Positions 1-5,297 of a stretch of 5,297 nucleotides of DNA are shown here, in pieces (the first letter of the stretch is position 1; each line of letters opens with the position of its first letter). The DNA is from an uncultured Roseiflexaceae bacterium. Lineage in GTDB: Bacteria; Chloroflexota; Chloroflexia; Chloroflexales; Roseiflexaceae. The notes beneath the pieces were generated by a model. It saw only the letters and a program-made list of their open reading frames with translations, made no database searches and was not told where the DNA came from. The translations under genes and the position numbers were made by a program. The DNA lies in assembly GCA_903868295.1 (NCBI GenBank), contig CAIPUQ010000383.1:1-5297 (forward strand). The letters run 5' to 3'.

Positions 1-1186
1 ACAACGCCTGGTACATCACGATTGAATAACCACGATCATCCCCTATGACCAATTGCATCTGCCAGGGGACAAGCTGGACACCCCCGGTAACAAATGATGG
101 TACTGCTTGCCGACCGACGACTCCTTGCCCTGGGCTATAAACGGTGAGTGTGGTCGGCGCGTCTGACTGCACCACGAGAACGGCGCCCAAAACGCTATAG
201 GCTACCGACGTTCCCCACGGTTGCCCCAAATCTCCATCGCGGAGCCACGATTTTTTCTCAACTGCGTATGAATACACCGCACCGTGTGTGCTCACTACGA
301 GGAGCTGCTCTGCATTGACCACCAGTGCTGCCGCCTCGACATCGGCTGGGAGGACCGTGAGCGGCGTCCATTCCTGCTCGTATGACCAAAGCTGTGCGCT
401 CCCCTCGGCACCCGCCAGCACAACCCACTTCCCCTGCCAGCGCACGAGTTGCGTGATCTCCGCAGGGGCATTTTGGGTGGCAGTCTGTCGCCAATCGACC
501 CCGTCCCAGTGATGGATGGTGCCATCGCCCCGGGCATCAATGACCCAGACACCACTCCCATCCGACCAGCTGATCCCTTGTGCCAACGCAAATGGTAACG
601 GTGAAGCGGGTTGCCATTGCTGTGTGGTGGTATCAAATCGCTCGACGAGGCGGCGTTGGCGCGCATCGTCACCACCGCCCAGCGCATACAAATCGCCGTT
701 CACCACGGCCAGCACGACATGCGCACGCGGTTGCGTGACGCCCGGCAACTGTTTCCAACGCGCATCATTGATTGGCTTGATAACCTCGAGTGGCGCAACC
801 GGTTGCGCCGCCCATACACCGTAGCCGACTGCCAACGACAGGGCCAGGGCAACACCGACCGCGATACGCACGGCATGAGGGAGCGGTCTGCGCAGTGCGG
901 CACTTGGGAGGGTGGGTGGCGGGAGCACCTCGGCAGGTGGCGGCGTTGTCTCGACGACTGCAGGGGCAGGCTCGGCGGGTTGCGCCGACGCGGGGACGTC
1001 CATCAGCCCGTGGCGTACCGCATACAGGCTTGCTTCGGTCCGTGATGCGACATCGATTTTGGCGAATATGTTGCGGACATGCACTTTTACTGTGTTTTCG
1101 CTGATGTCGAGTTTGCCAGCGATTTGGCGGTTACTCAACCCCGTTGCGACCAACAACAAAATTTGGCGCTCGCGTTCACTCAGCAT
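1..1186 (-). CDS. Membrane-anchored LuxR-type HTH regulator with extracytoplasmic kelch-like propeller (3' end outside window)
   Basis: Translating the minus strand from ATG at 1186 gives 395 codons without a stop to the left edge, so the C-terminus is missing. Residues 1-63 are a clear LuxR/GerE helix-turn-helix domain: it opens MLSEREREQ-like (MLSERERQILLLV), then GLSNRQIAGKL and the recognition helix SENTVKVHVRNI, ending SRTEASLYAVRHGL. No sensor domain precedes it. Residues 65-103 are a Pro/Ala/Glu-rich linker, and about 105-127 form one hydrophobic helix preceded by R99, R100, H104 and R107, which predicts the N-terminus in the cytoplasm. From about 142 onward is a beta-propeller: blade 1 (153-198) is a canonical kelch repeat (PR..., NGDLYALGGG, FDTTTQQW, PLP), followed by degenerate blades with W/Y anchors. 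The protein probably binds DNA inside and a ligand or partner outside, as a one-component transmembrane regulator. The start is set by a GGTGA ribosome site 5 bases after the upstream stop. Target and ligand are unknown. Confidence 0.9.
   Translation of the reverse strand, partial: MLSERERQILLLVATGLSNRQIAGKLDISENTVKVHVRNIFAKIDVASRTEASLYAVRHGLMDVPASAQPAEPAPAVVETTPPPAEVLPPPTLPSAALRRPLPHAVRIAVGVALALSLAVGYGVWAAQPVAPLEVIKPINDARWKQLPGVTQPRAHVVLAVVNGDLYALGGGDDARQRRLVERFDTTTQQWQPASPLPFALAQGISWSDGSGVWVIDARGDGTIHHWDGVDWRQTATQNAPAEITQLVRWQGKWVVLAGAEGSAQLWSYEQEWTPLTVLPADVEAAALVVNAEQLLVVSTHGAVYSYAVEKKSWLRDGDLGQPWGTSVAYSVLGAVLVVQSDAPTTLTVYSPGQGVVGRQAVPSFVTGGVQLVPWQMQLVIGDDRGYSIVMYQAL
792..809. repeat. Perfect 18-bp palindrome inside the LuxR-kelch gene
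   Basis: GGCGCAACCGGTTGCGCC is its own reverse complement with no spacer. It lies just after the codons for the transmembrane helix. A half site (GGTTGCGCC) recurs at 978-986 in the same gene. Both places encode Ala-Gln-Pro, so codon choice may explain it. A regulatory role is only a possibility. Confidence 0.4.
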
Positions 1187-1191
1187 ATGAT

Positions 1192-1196
1192 TCACC
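1192..1196 (-). promoter_or_regulatory. Ribosome binding site for the LuxR-kelch gene
   Basis: GGTGA on the minus strand lies 5 bases before ATG at 1186 and contains the TGA stop of the upstream membrane-protein gene. This arrangement decides the start and suggests translational coupling between the two genes. Confidence 0.55.
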
Positions 1197-3048
1197 AGAG
1201 CACCGCATAGATGGCAGCATCGCCGCTCCGGAAGCGCAGTTCGAACTGCGCCGACGTGTCGAGGACCGAAGGTTTGGCCGCGCTCCCGCGTTCGGAGGCG
1301 TAGATGTAGTTGACTTCACGGTGCTCTGCCACAAAGCGTTCGACGAACGCGAGTGTTCCGTCTGCTTCGCGGAGCTGTGCCGTGGTCTCGGCTATCGAGG
1401 CACGCGCTGCTGGATCTGCGTAGGTGTAGAGCACCGGCGGGGTGGTCACCGCGATGCCGGCGACCGGCAACAACCACCAGCCTCCATCGCCCCCGCGATC
1501 GACGCCCCACATCCAACCCGCACTGTTGGTCATCACCGTCGCATCACGGGGCAGGTTATCAACGGCCCACTGCAGGACCGCCTGATCATCGGCAGTCGCA
1601 ATAATCGTGGTGTCCCGAACGACCGGCACTAGTCCACCTACCGTTGCGGCAACCACCAGACCGAGAGTCACAGCAGTGGCCCACTCGGGGATGCGCCGGA
1701 CCACGCGCACCGAGGCAAGCCCAATAGCAATCGCGATGGGGATGTACAATCCCGTCGTGATGGTTTCGTTGGTGAAAAACGACAGATAGGGCAACCCAAT
1801 GACGACGGGATTGGCCACCAGCACGGTCAGCACGATCCAGCATACCAACGCAAGCCCACGTCGCATGCGCAACCGCACCAACACCATCAGCGCACAGACC
1901 AGGGCAGGGACCAACCAGCGGTTGTTGAGCGCCCAGACCAAGCCCCACACCACACCGTTGTGACTCGGGTTCCCGGCGACATGCATCGCAGAGGCACCAG
2001 CACCAGCCTGTACGTGCGCACCCACAAACAGCCACCACGGCAGCGTCAACACCAGCGCCATCAGCATGGGACGGAGAACCCACCTGCTCGGAGCGCCATA
2101 CACCAGCAGCAGCGCACCGCCCCACAACAGCGCGATGACAAATACCACCATGTGGGTCAACGCGAGGAGCGTCATTACTGCACCCAGCCATACCCAATGG
2201 ACGCGTTGACCGACGGGCTTGAAGCAATCGTCGATGAGCCACAGTGCCGCAGGCAGAAAAACCATGCCCGTCAACAGCGTATAGCGCCCCCAGCTCAGGT
2301 AATACGCCGGCATAATCGACACCACGCCTGCCACGACCAGCGTAACAGCGGTCGCCCACCAGGACCGGGTCCACTGCCAGACAAGGGCCGCCACCGTGAG
2401 TACTGCACACACGTTCCACACTTGACCACTGGTCCGCAGATACTCAGCGACATCGTGCAGCGGAATTGCACTGAGTGACATCAACACCGCCATGATGCTG
2501 TGGTAGCCGCTATGGTAGGTAAGTGCCGGCACCGGCAGATACGGTTCGAGGCTCCAGGGGGCATGCCCTGCCTCGACTGCCACCCGGATGAGCAGTGCAT
2601 GATGCACCGAATCGACCCACGGCGGCATGGCAATATCTGCAATCTGTGCGACGCGCGTCCACACCACGGTCACGGCCACCAGCACAACGACAACCCCGCC
2701 AAGCCGCGTGGGGAGGGCGACCACAGGCCCGTCGGCTCGTCGCCACCAACGCATGACCGCACTCACGGTGCCGATCGCCAACGCACCCTGCCATAGCAAC
2801 GGCGGGACCCGTACATCCAACCATGCAGCCCACACATAGACCACGGCAATCGTTGTACATCCGATGATTGCACGCACAAATACCGGTACACGGCTGACGG
2901 TCCACTCTTGGAGCCACCAACCAGGGACAACTGCGACGCAGCCAAACAGTACGAACCAGCGGGCTACCCCGCCGCCTACCCAGAGCACGGCAGCCATGCA
3001 CAAGACCAGCAAGAGCAGGTTTTTTTGGGTCGGCACAGAGATGGTCAT
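1192..3048 (-). CDS. Polytopic membrane protein, probable GT-C-type glycosyltransferase
   Basis: The 618-residue product has roughly a dozen hydrophobic helices through about residue 485, then a soluble C-terminal part of about 130 residues (from DQAVLQWAVDNLP, 488 on). The first large non-membrane loop carries PPWVDSVHH (D146, H149, H150) followed by YHSGYH (178-183), and a SWGRYT motif is at 252-257. An acidic residue in the first outer loop, many helices and a C-terminal soluble domain with a W-x3-N-x-P-x-D/A pattern fit the GT-C fold, whose members use lipid-linked sugar donors at the outer face of the membrane. Donor and acceptor cannot be told from sequence. The start at 3048 was chosen because it lies 7 bases after the preceding stop with a weak GAG-type ribosome site. 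The frame stays open to 3129, so starts at 3072 or 3069 overlapping the upstream gene are possible. It could also be a polymerase-like or uncharacterised membrane protein. The coding call is firm; the enzyme class is inferred. Confidence 0.75.
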   Translation of the reverse strand: MTISVPTQKNLLLLVLCMAAVLWVGGGVARWFVLFGCVAVVPGWWLQEWTVSRVPVFVRAIIGCTTIAVVYVWAAWLDVRVPPLLWQGALAIGTVSAVMRWWRRADGPVVALPTRLGGVVVVLVAVTVVWTRVAQIADIAMPPWVDSVHHALLIRVAVEAGHAPWSLEPYLPVPALTYHSGYHSIMAVLMSLSAIPLHDVAEYLRTSGQVWNVCAVLTVAALVWQWTRSWWATAVTLVVAGVVSIMPAYYLSWGRYTLLTGMVFLPAALWLIDDCFKPVGQRVHWVWLGAVMTLLALTHMVVFVIALLWGGALLLVYGAPSRWVLRPMLMALVLTLPWWLFVGAHVQAGAGASAMHVAGNPSHNGVVWGLVWALNNRWLVPALVCALMVLVRLRMRRGLALVCWIVLTVLVANPVVIGLPYLSFFTNETITTGLYIPIAIAIGLASVRVVRRIPEWATAVTLGLVVAATVGGLVPVVRDTTIIATADDQAVLQWAVDNLPRDATVMTNSAGWMWGVDRGGDGGWWLLPVAGIAVTTPPVLYTYADPAARASIAETTAQLREADGTLAFVERFVAEHREVNYIYASERGSAAKPSVLDTSAQFELRFRSGDAAIYAVLW

Positions 3049-3055
3049 ACGGTTC

Positions 3056-3715
3056 TCAATTCGACACATCATGGTCAGCACGGCGTTGGGTTGCCTCGAT
3101 ATCAGCACGCGAAAGAGCAGTCGTTGCATTCACCCAGCGGATGATGGGGGTCGCGCCATAGAGGTCAACGCAGGTACTACTGCCGTTATCGATGCGCCAG
3201 CTCCAGTGCTGGAGCAATGGCGTGCCCACCAAGGCGCACAACATAATCTGGATCGGCGTTGCCTGCGTCACAATAACGATGCGTTGCCCGCGGTGTCGGG
3301 CAAGCAGCTGCTGCCATGCTGTCACGATCCGTTCGGCTACGGTAGCCAGTGATTCGCCCCCTGGTGCAACGGCATGCAATGGATCGCGCAGACGATCTGC
3401 CATGATCAGTGGCCAGTCACGGTGCGCTGCTGCACGGGTCAATCCGGTGAGCACACCCAATCCTTGATCTGCCCAGCCCGTATCGACAACGGGTGTACGA
3501 CGGCACAACGGTGTCAAGAATTGTGCACTCTGGTGCGTTGCACTCTGCGGCGCACAATAGACTGCATCGATCCGTTGGCGGCGGAGCTGTACTGCAACCT
3601 GTGCGCTTTGTGCACTCCCTAGCGCAGTCAGCGGGCTATCAGCCTGACCGTGGAAGCGACGCTCTGCATTTGCACGGCTCTGCCCTGCGCGGACCAACCA
3701 AATCGACGTACGCAT
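3056..3715 (-). CDS. Histidine-phosphatase-superfamily protein lacking the catalytic residues (probable pseudo-phosphatase)
   Basis: The 219-residue product has the layout and length of the phosphoglycerate-mutase-like / histidine phosphatase superfamily: IWLVRAGQSRAN at the N-terminus, DSPLTALGSAQS (26-37), IDAVYCAPQSATHQSAQ (49-65), a DQGLGVLTGLT segment (83-93), PGGESLATVAERI (118-130) and IVIVTQATPIQ (146-156). Active members have RHG at the first motif, an Arg in the S-P-x-x-R-x-x-Q-T segment, an acidic donor, and a second His in S-H-x-G. Here these are Ala10, Ala59 (neighbour His61), Asp83 and Gln151. The nucleophile codon is GCA, which needs at least two changes from His, so a single sequencing error is unlikely. 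Arg9, PLT and GGES are kept, so the fold should be intact while phosphatase or mutase chemistry should be lost. The start at 3715 was chosen over 3742 because GAGGTGG sits just upstream and the conserved strand begins immediately. The stop lies 7 bases before the GT-C-like gene. The function may be binding or scaffolding. Confidence 0.88.
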   Translation of the reverse strand: MRTSIWLVRAGQSRANAERRFHGQADSPLTALGSAQSAQVAVQLRRQRIDAVYCAPQSATHQSAQFLTPLCRRTPVVDTGWADQGLGVLTGLTRAAAHRDWPLIMADRLRDPLHAVAPGGESLATVAERIVTAWQQLLARHRGQRIVIVTQATPIQIMLCALVGTPLLQHWSWRIDNGSSTCVDLYGATPIIRWVNATTALSRADIEATQRRADHDVSN

Positions 3716-3716
3716 G

Positions 3717-3723
3717 CCACCTC
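3717..3723 (-). promoter_or_regulatory. Ribosome binding site for the phosphatase-like gene
   Basis: GAGGTGG on the minus strand lies just before ATG at 3715 (the GAGG core is 4 bases away). It favours 3715 over the in-frame ATG at 3742, which sits inside a hairpin and has no such sequence. Confidence 0.55.
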
Positions 3724-3731
3724 GATAGAAG

Positions 3732-3762
3732 AATGACCGCATCCATGTTGGATACGGTCATT
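3732..3762 (-). terminator. 13-bp stem-loop between DUF4230-like and phosphatase-like genes (terminator or attenuator)
   Basis: On the minus strand AATGACCGTATCC pairs with GGATGCGGTCATT around a 5-base loop AACAT. Eight perfect pairs are followed by one U-G wobble and four more pairs. The plus-strand version has a C/A mismatch at that place, so the fold is better in the minus-strand transcript. The stem is followed by a U-rich run (ATTCTTCTATC), weaker than a classic terminator. It starts about 25 bases after the stop at 3788 and ends 8 bases before the next ribosome site, so it could end or reduce transcription between the two halves of the cluster, or protect the processed RNA. Confidence 0.45.
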
Positions 3763-3788
3763 GTACGGGAGGACACCGTGGTTGTCGT
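3760..3788 (-). promoter_or_regulatory. Possible sigma70-type promoter for the downstream three genes
   Basis: On the minus strand ACGACA (4 of 6 to TTGACA), a 17-base spacer and TACAAT (5 of 6 to TATAAT) end just before the phosphatase-like gene. The expected start of transcription, near 3752, would fall inside the stem-loop and remove its left arm, so the promoter and the hairpin would act on different transcripts. Such matches also occur by chance. Confidence 0.25.
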
Positions 3789-4579
3789 CAGCGACACACG
3801 CCTGCAGTGGTCACCACGGTGATGTCTTGGTAGCGAATCAGTGGGTTGATACTACTCACCAAGTCTCGGACCACATAGGCGGCATGCTGTGCTGCACGGT
3901 TCAAGATGCCCCGTTGACACGCCTTGGTACGGGCAGTCTGCGCAGTGTCGGTGCTGATTTGCTTCGTCAACGTGACTTCCAGTTGATCATCGGGGCTGAG
4001 CGTGTAGATTACACCAGACTTGCGCGCAATGATGTAGCGCTGATCGATGTCTTCGGTGACTGTTTCGATCGTCGGGGCTGGCAACGTGATAGTGATTTTG
4101 TTGCCGGGTGCAACCACTATGCGGGCTTCTTGCAGATTAATCCCAGCCCGGATCTCATACGTTGCCAGCGCTTCGATGGTCAGCGTGCCGTTGAACCACT
4201 TATCGATGCTCGATCGATTCGCGCTGGTGTCGATGTTCCAATGGCTTTCGACAATCATCGATTGGGTGGTCAGCTGCCACTCGTTGCGCATGCTGCGCAT
4301 GATTGCATCTTGGGTGACCACATACGGGGTCGCCGTGGGGGTGGGTGTCATGGTCGGGACGAGCGTGGCCGTGGCGGTCAGCGTCGCCGTCTGGGTCGGG
4401 GTGATTGTCTGCGTCGGTTGTCCAGCGAAGGCAGTCGGGGTGGTCTGGTCAGCGAGGACGATACGTGGCATCCCGGCACCCCAGCTGGTGCCTGACAGGA
4501 TCATATACGCCGCCACGATGACCGCTCCCAGCGCCACGGTACGCACGAGTGACCCGATGAATTGCATAATCTGCTGCAT
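3788..4579 (-). CDS. DUF4230-like membrane-anchored protein with Thr/Pro-rich stalk
   Basis: The 263-residue product starts MQQIMQFIGSLV, has one N-terminal hydrophobic helix (about 12-28), a Thr/Pro-rich stalk (46-85), and a C-terminal globular domain (about 87-263) resembling DUF4230. Family-like signs are the strand segment YEIRAGINL (AGINL at 145-149, where relatives often have AG-x-D-L), ITITLPAP near 163-169, and a long helix before a final strand ending in AGVC. Two cysteines, C221 and C262, match a pair in the neighbouring paralogue and may form a disulfide outside the cell. DUF4230 has no established biochemical role. The start at 4579 is fixed by a strong AGAGGAG ribosome site 6 bases upstream; an in-frame ATG at 4666 would overlap the preceding gene and has no such site. 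The gap to the upstream paralogue is 31 bases. Family assignment is by motif recall, not a profile search. Confidence 0.8.
   Translation of the reverse strand: MQQIMQFIGSLVRTVALGAVIVAAYMILSGTSWGAGMPRIVLADQTTPTAFAGQPTQTITPTQTATLTATATLVPTMTPTPTATPYVVTQDAIMRSMRNEWQLTTQSMIVESHWNIDTSANRSSIDKWFNGTLTIEALATYEIRAGINLQEARIVVAPGNKITITLPAPTIETVTEDIDQRYIIARKSGVIYTLSPDDQLEVTLTKQISTDTAQTARTKACQRGILNRAAQHAAYVVRDLVSSINPLIRYQDITVVTTAGVCR
4325..4444 (-). repeat. Thr/Pro low-complexity stalk-coding segment
   Basis: These 40 codons (residues 46-85 of the second DUF4230-like protein) hold 17 Thr and 7 Pro. Thr occupies every second position for residues 56-72 and again for 76-84. The DNA is correspondingly repetitive (GT-rich on the plus strand). 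Such segments are common extended linkers between a membrane anchor and an outer domain, and may be O-glycosylated. Confidence 0.75.
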
Positions 4580-4585
4580 GTGGTG

Positions 4586-4592
4586 CTCCTCT
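4586..4592 (-). promoter_or_regulatory. Strong ribosome binding site for the second DUF4230-like gene
   Basis: AGAGGAG on the minus strand lies 6 bases before ATG at 4579. It is the best Shine-Dalgarno match in the window and decides the start of the 263-residue protein. Confidence 0.75.
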
Positions 4593-4610
4593 TTCTGCGC
4601 GTCGTTGGAC

Positions 4611-5297
4611 TTATTTGGTGGGCATCGGGGCAATGGTCTTGCAATCGCCTGCATTAACAAACACATTCACCGTGGTGATCTGCGGATTGACTGCTTTGAG
4701 GAGTTTGGTCACTACAATGGTGAACTCATCCGCTGCCCGCTGGGTGAGCGCTTGGTCGCAGGCTTCCAACAACATGGCTTCTTGGACATTGATTTGTGCA
4801 GTTTGGTTGAGCATTGCGCTCTTGTCTGGCGCAAACCAGCCACGGCTCCCTGATTGACGGCGCATCTGTGTTTGATCGACCGTCAGCGAAAAAACCTGTG
4901 CATCCGGCACACGCACATCGACCGTGCGTCCGTCGTTTTTGATGCTGAGCGTGTCGGTGAACTGTGACATATCGACGCCGGCAATGACGATGCCGGTGCC
5001 ACATAACTCGAGCGTCTCGCCGACAAAGTATGAGTAGAAATGATTGGTTTCGTTGTTATCGACGGTGGCGCATCCGGTTACCGTCGCGCCTTGTGTCTCC
5101 CACCGGTTGAGTCCCTGCATGGCGGTGACCAATGCTTGGACCGACACGACGTTGACCTCTGCCTCGTCGCCTGTCAGCACCTGCGGCGCCGTGGTCAGTG
5201 TCTCCCAGATGCGTGCTACAGAGTGCATGAGTCCGTCGACACGCGGCAACGTGTCGATAGACTGCAGTACGATGACCAAAACACCCACCGTGAACAG
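4611..5297 (-). CDS. DUF4230-like membrane-anchored protein (5' end outside window)
   Basis: The reading frame is open from the right edge (CTG at 5297-5295) to TAA at 4613-4611, giving 228 residues. The visible N-terminus (LFTVGVLVIVLQS) looks like the end of a transmembrane helix, so the true start probably lies beyond the window; a GTG at 5288 is possible but would cut that helix. The rest looks like a DUF4230 domain: a strand ending GIVIAGVDMSQF, then DGRTVDVRVPDAQVFSLTVD, a segment RGWFAPDKSAMLNQ, and a long helix (QEAMLLEACDQALTQRAADE) ending in a final strand with VNAGDC. The Cys in LEACDQ and the Cys in AGDC match a Cys pair in the next gene. It lacks the Thr-rich stalk of its paralogue. 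It is co-directional with and 31 bases upstream of the second copy, probably in one transcript. Function is unknown; it is likely exported and membrane-tethered. Confidence 0.82.
   Translation of the reverse strand: MFTVGVLVIVLQSIDTLPRVDGLMHSVARIWETLTTAPQVLTGDEAEVNVVSVQALVTAMQGLNRWETQGATVTGCATVDNNETNHFYSYFVGETLELCGTGIVIAGVDMSQFTDTLSIKNDGRTVDVRVPDAQVFSLTVDQTQMRRQSGSRGWFAPDKSAMLNQTAQINVQEAMLLEACDQALTQRAADEFTIVVTKLLKAVNPQITTVNVFVNAGDCKTIAPMPTK

Noticed and set aside
1586..2419. A 277-codon open frame on the minus strand in another frame of the membrane-protein gene
   Set aside because: Its translation is rich in Cys, Arg and Gly with no domain pattern, and it lies fully inside the convincing polytopic protein; it is a by-product of GC-rich codon use.
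1144..2478. Several plus-strand open frames opposite the GT-C-like and LuxR-kelch genes
   Set aside because: Composition is skewed to His, Arg, Pro and Gln, typical of antisense shadows, with no domain signature.
3056..3129. Longer version of the GT-C-like protein starting at 3129 and overlapping the phosphatase-like gene by 74 bases
   Set aside because: The extra 27 residues are polar, unlike the helix that follows, and no clear ribosome site was seen; the start at 3048 gives the usual tight spacing.
3200..3215. Inverted repeat GCTCCAG-TG-CTGGAGC
   Set aside because: Inside the phosphatase-like coding region with a two-base loop; too short and isolated to support a function.
4287..4302. 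Short direct repeat TGCGCATG in tandem
   Set aside because: It encodes two similar Met-Arg codon runs in the DUF4230-like protein and has only two units.
3761..4495. A 244-codon plus-strand open frame opposite the second DUF4230-like gene
   Set aside because: No recognisable motif and no good ribosome site; the opposite strand has a recognisable family, a strong ribosome site and a membrane anchor.

Overview
All recognisable genes in this window lie on the minus strand and read in one direction, from right (high coordinates) to left. There are five protein-coding genes, and the first and last run off the window edges. No RNA gene, mobile element or CRISPR array was seen, and no gap between genes exceeds 72 bases. 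The high-GC composition, Thr/Pro 'TPTATP'-type extracellular linkers, an N-terminal LuxR-type helix-turn-helix joined to a propeller, and paired DUF4230-like proteins all resemble filamentous Chloroflexota (class Chloroflexia). This taxonomic guess is inference only.

Layout in transcription order: (1) 5297-4611, a DUF4230-like membrane-anchored protein, missing its start. (2) 4579-3788, a second, divergent DUF4230-like protein with a membrane anchor and a Thr-rich stalk. (3) A 72-base gap holding a 13-bp RNA hairpin and a possible promoter. (4) 3715-3056, a histidine-phosphatase-superfamily protein in which the key catalytic positions are replaced (RHG became RAG, and the second His became Gln), so probably a pseudo-phosphatase. 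(5) 3048-1192, a large polytopic membrane protein resembling GT-C glycosyltransferases. (6) 1186 to the left edge, a LuxR/GerE DNA-binding domain at the extreme N-terminus, then a Pro-rich linker, one transmembrane helix and an outer kelch-like beta-propeller, still open at base 1.

The last three genes are packed with gaps of 7 and 5 bases, and the two DUF4230-like genes are 31 bases apart, so there are one or two transcription units depending on what the hairpin does. Four of the five products appear membrane-anchored or polytopic, three with large domains outside the membrane. One inferred reading is a cell-envelope module: a polytopic (glycosyl)transferase, surface DUF4230 proteins, a non-catalytic phosphatase fold that may bind a ligand or partner, and a transmembrane one-component regulator that could link an extracellular signal directly to transcription. 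The regulator and the catalytically stripped phosphatase are the most unusual items.
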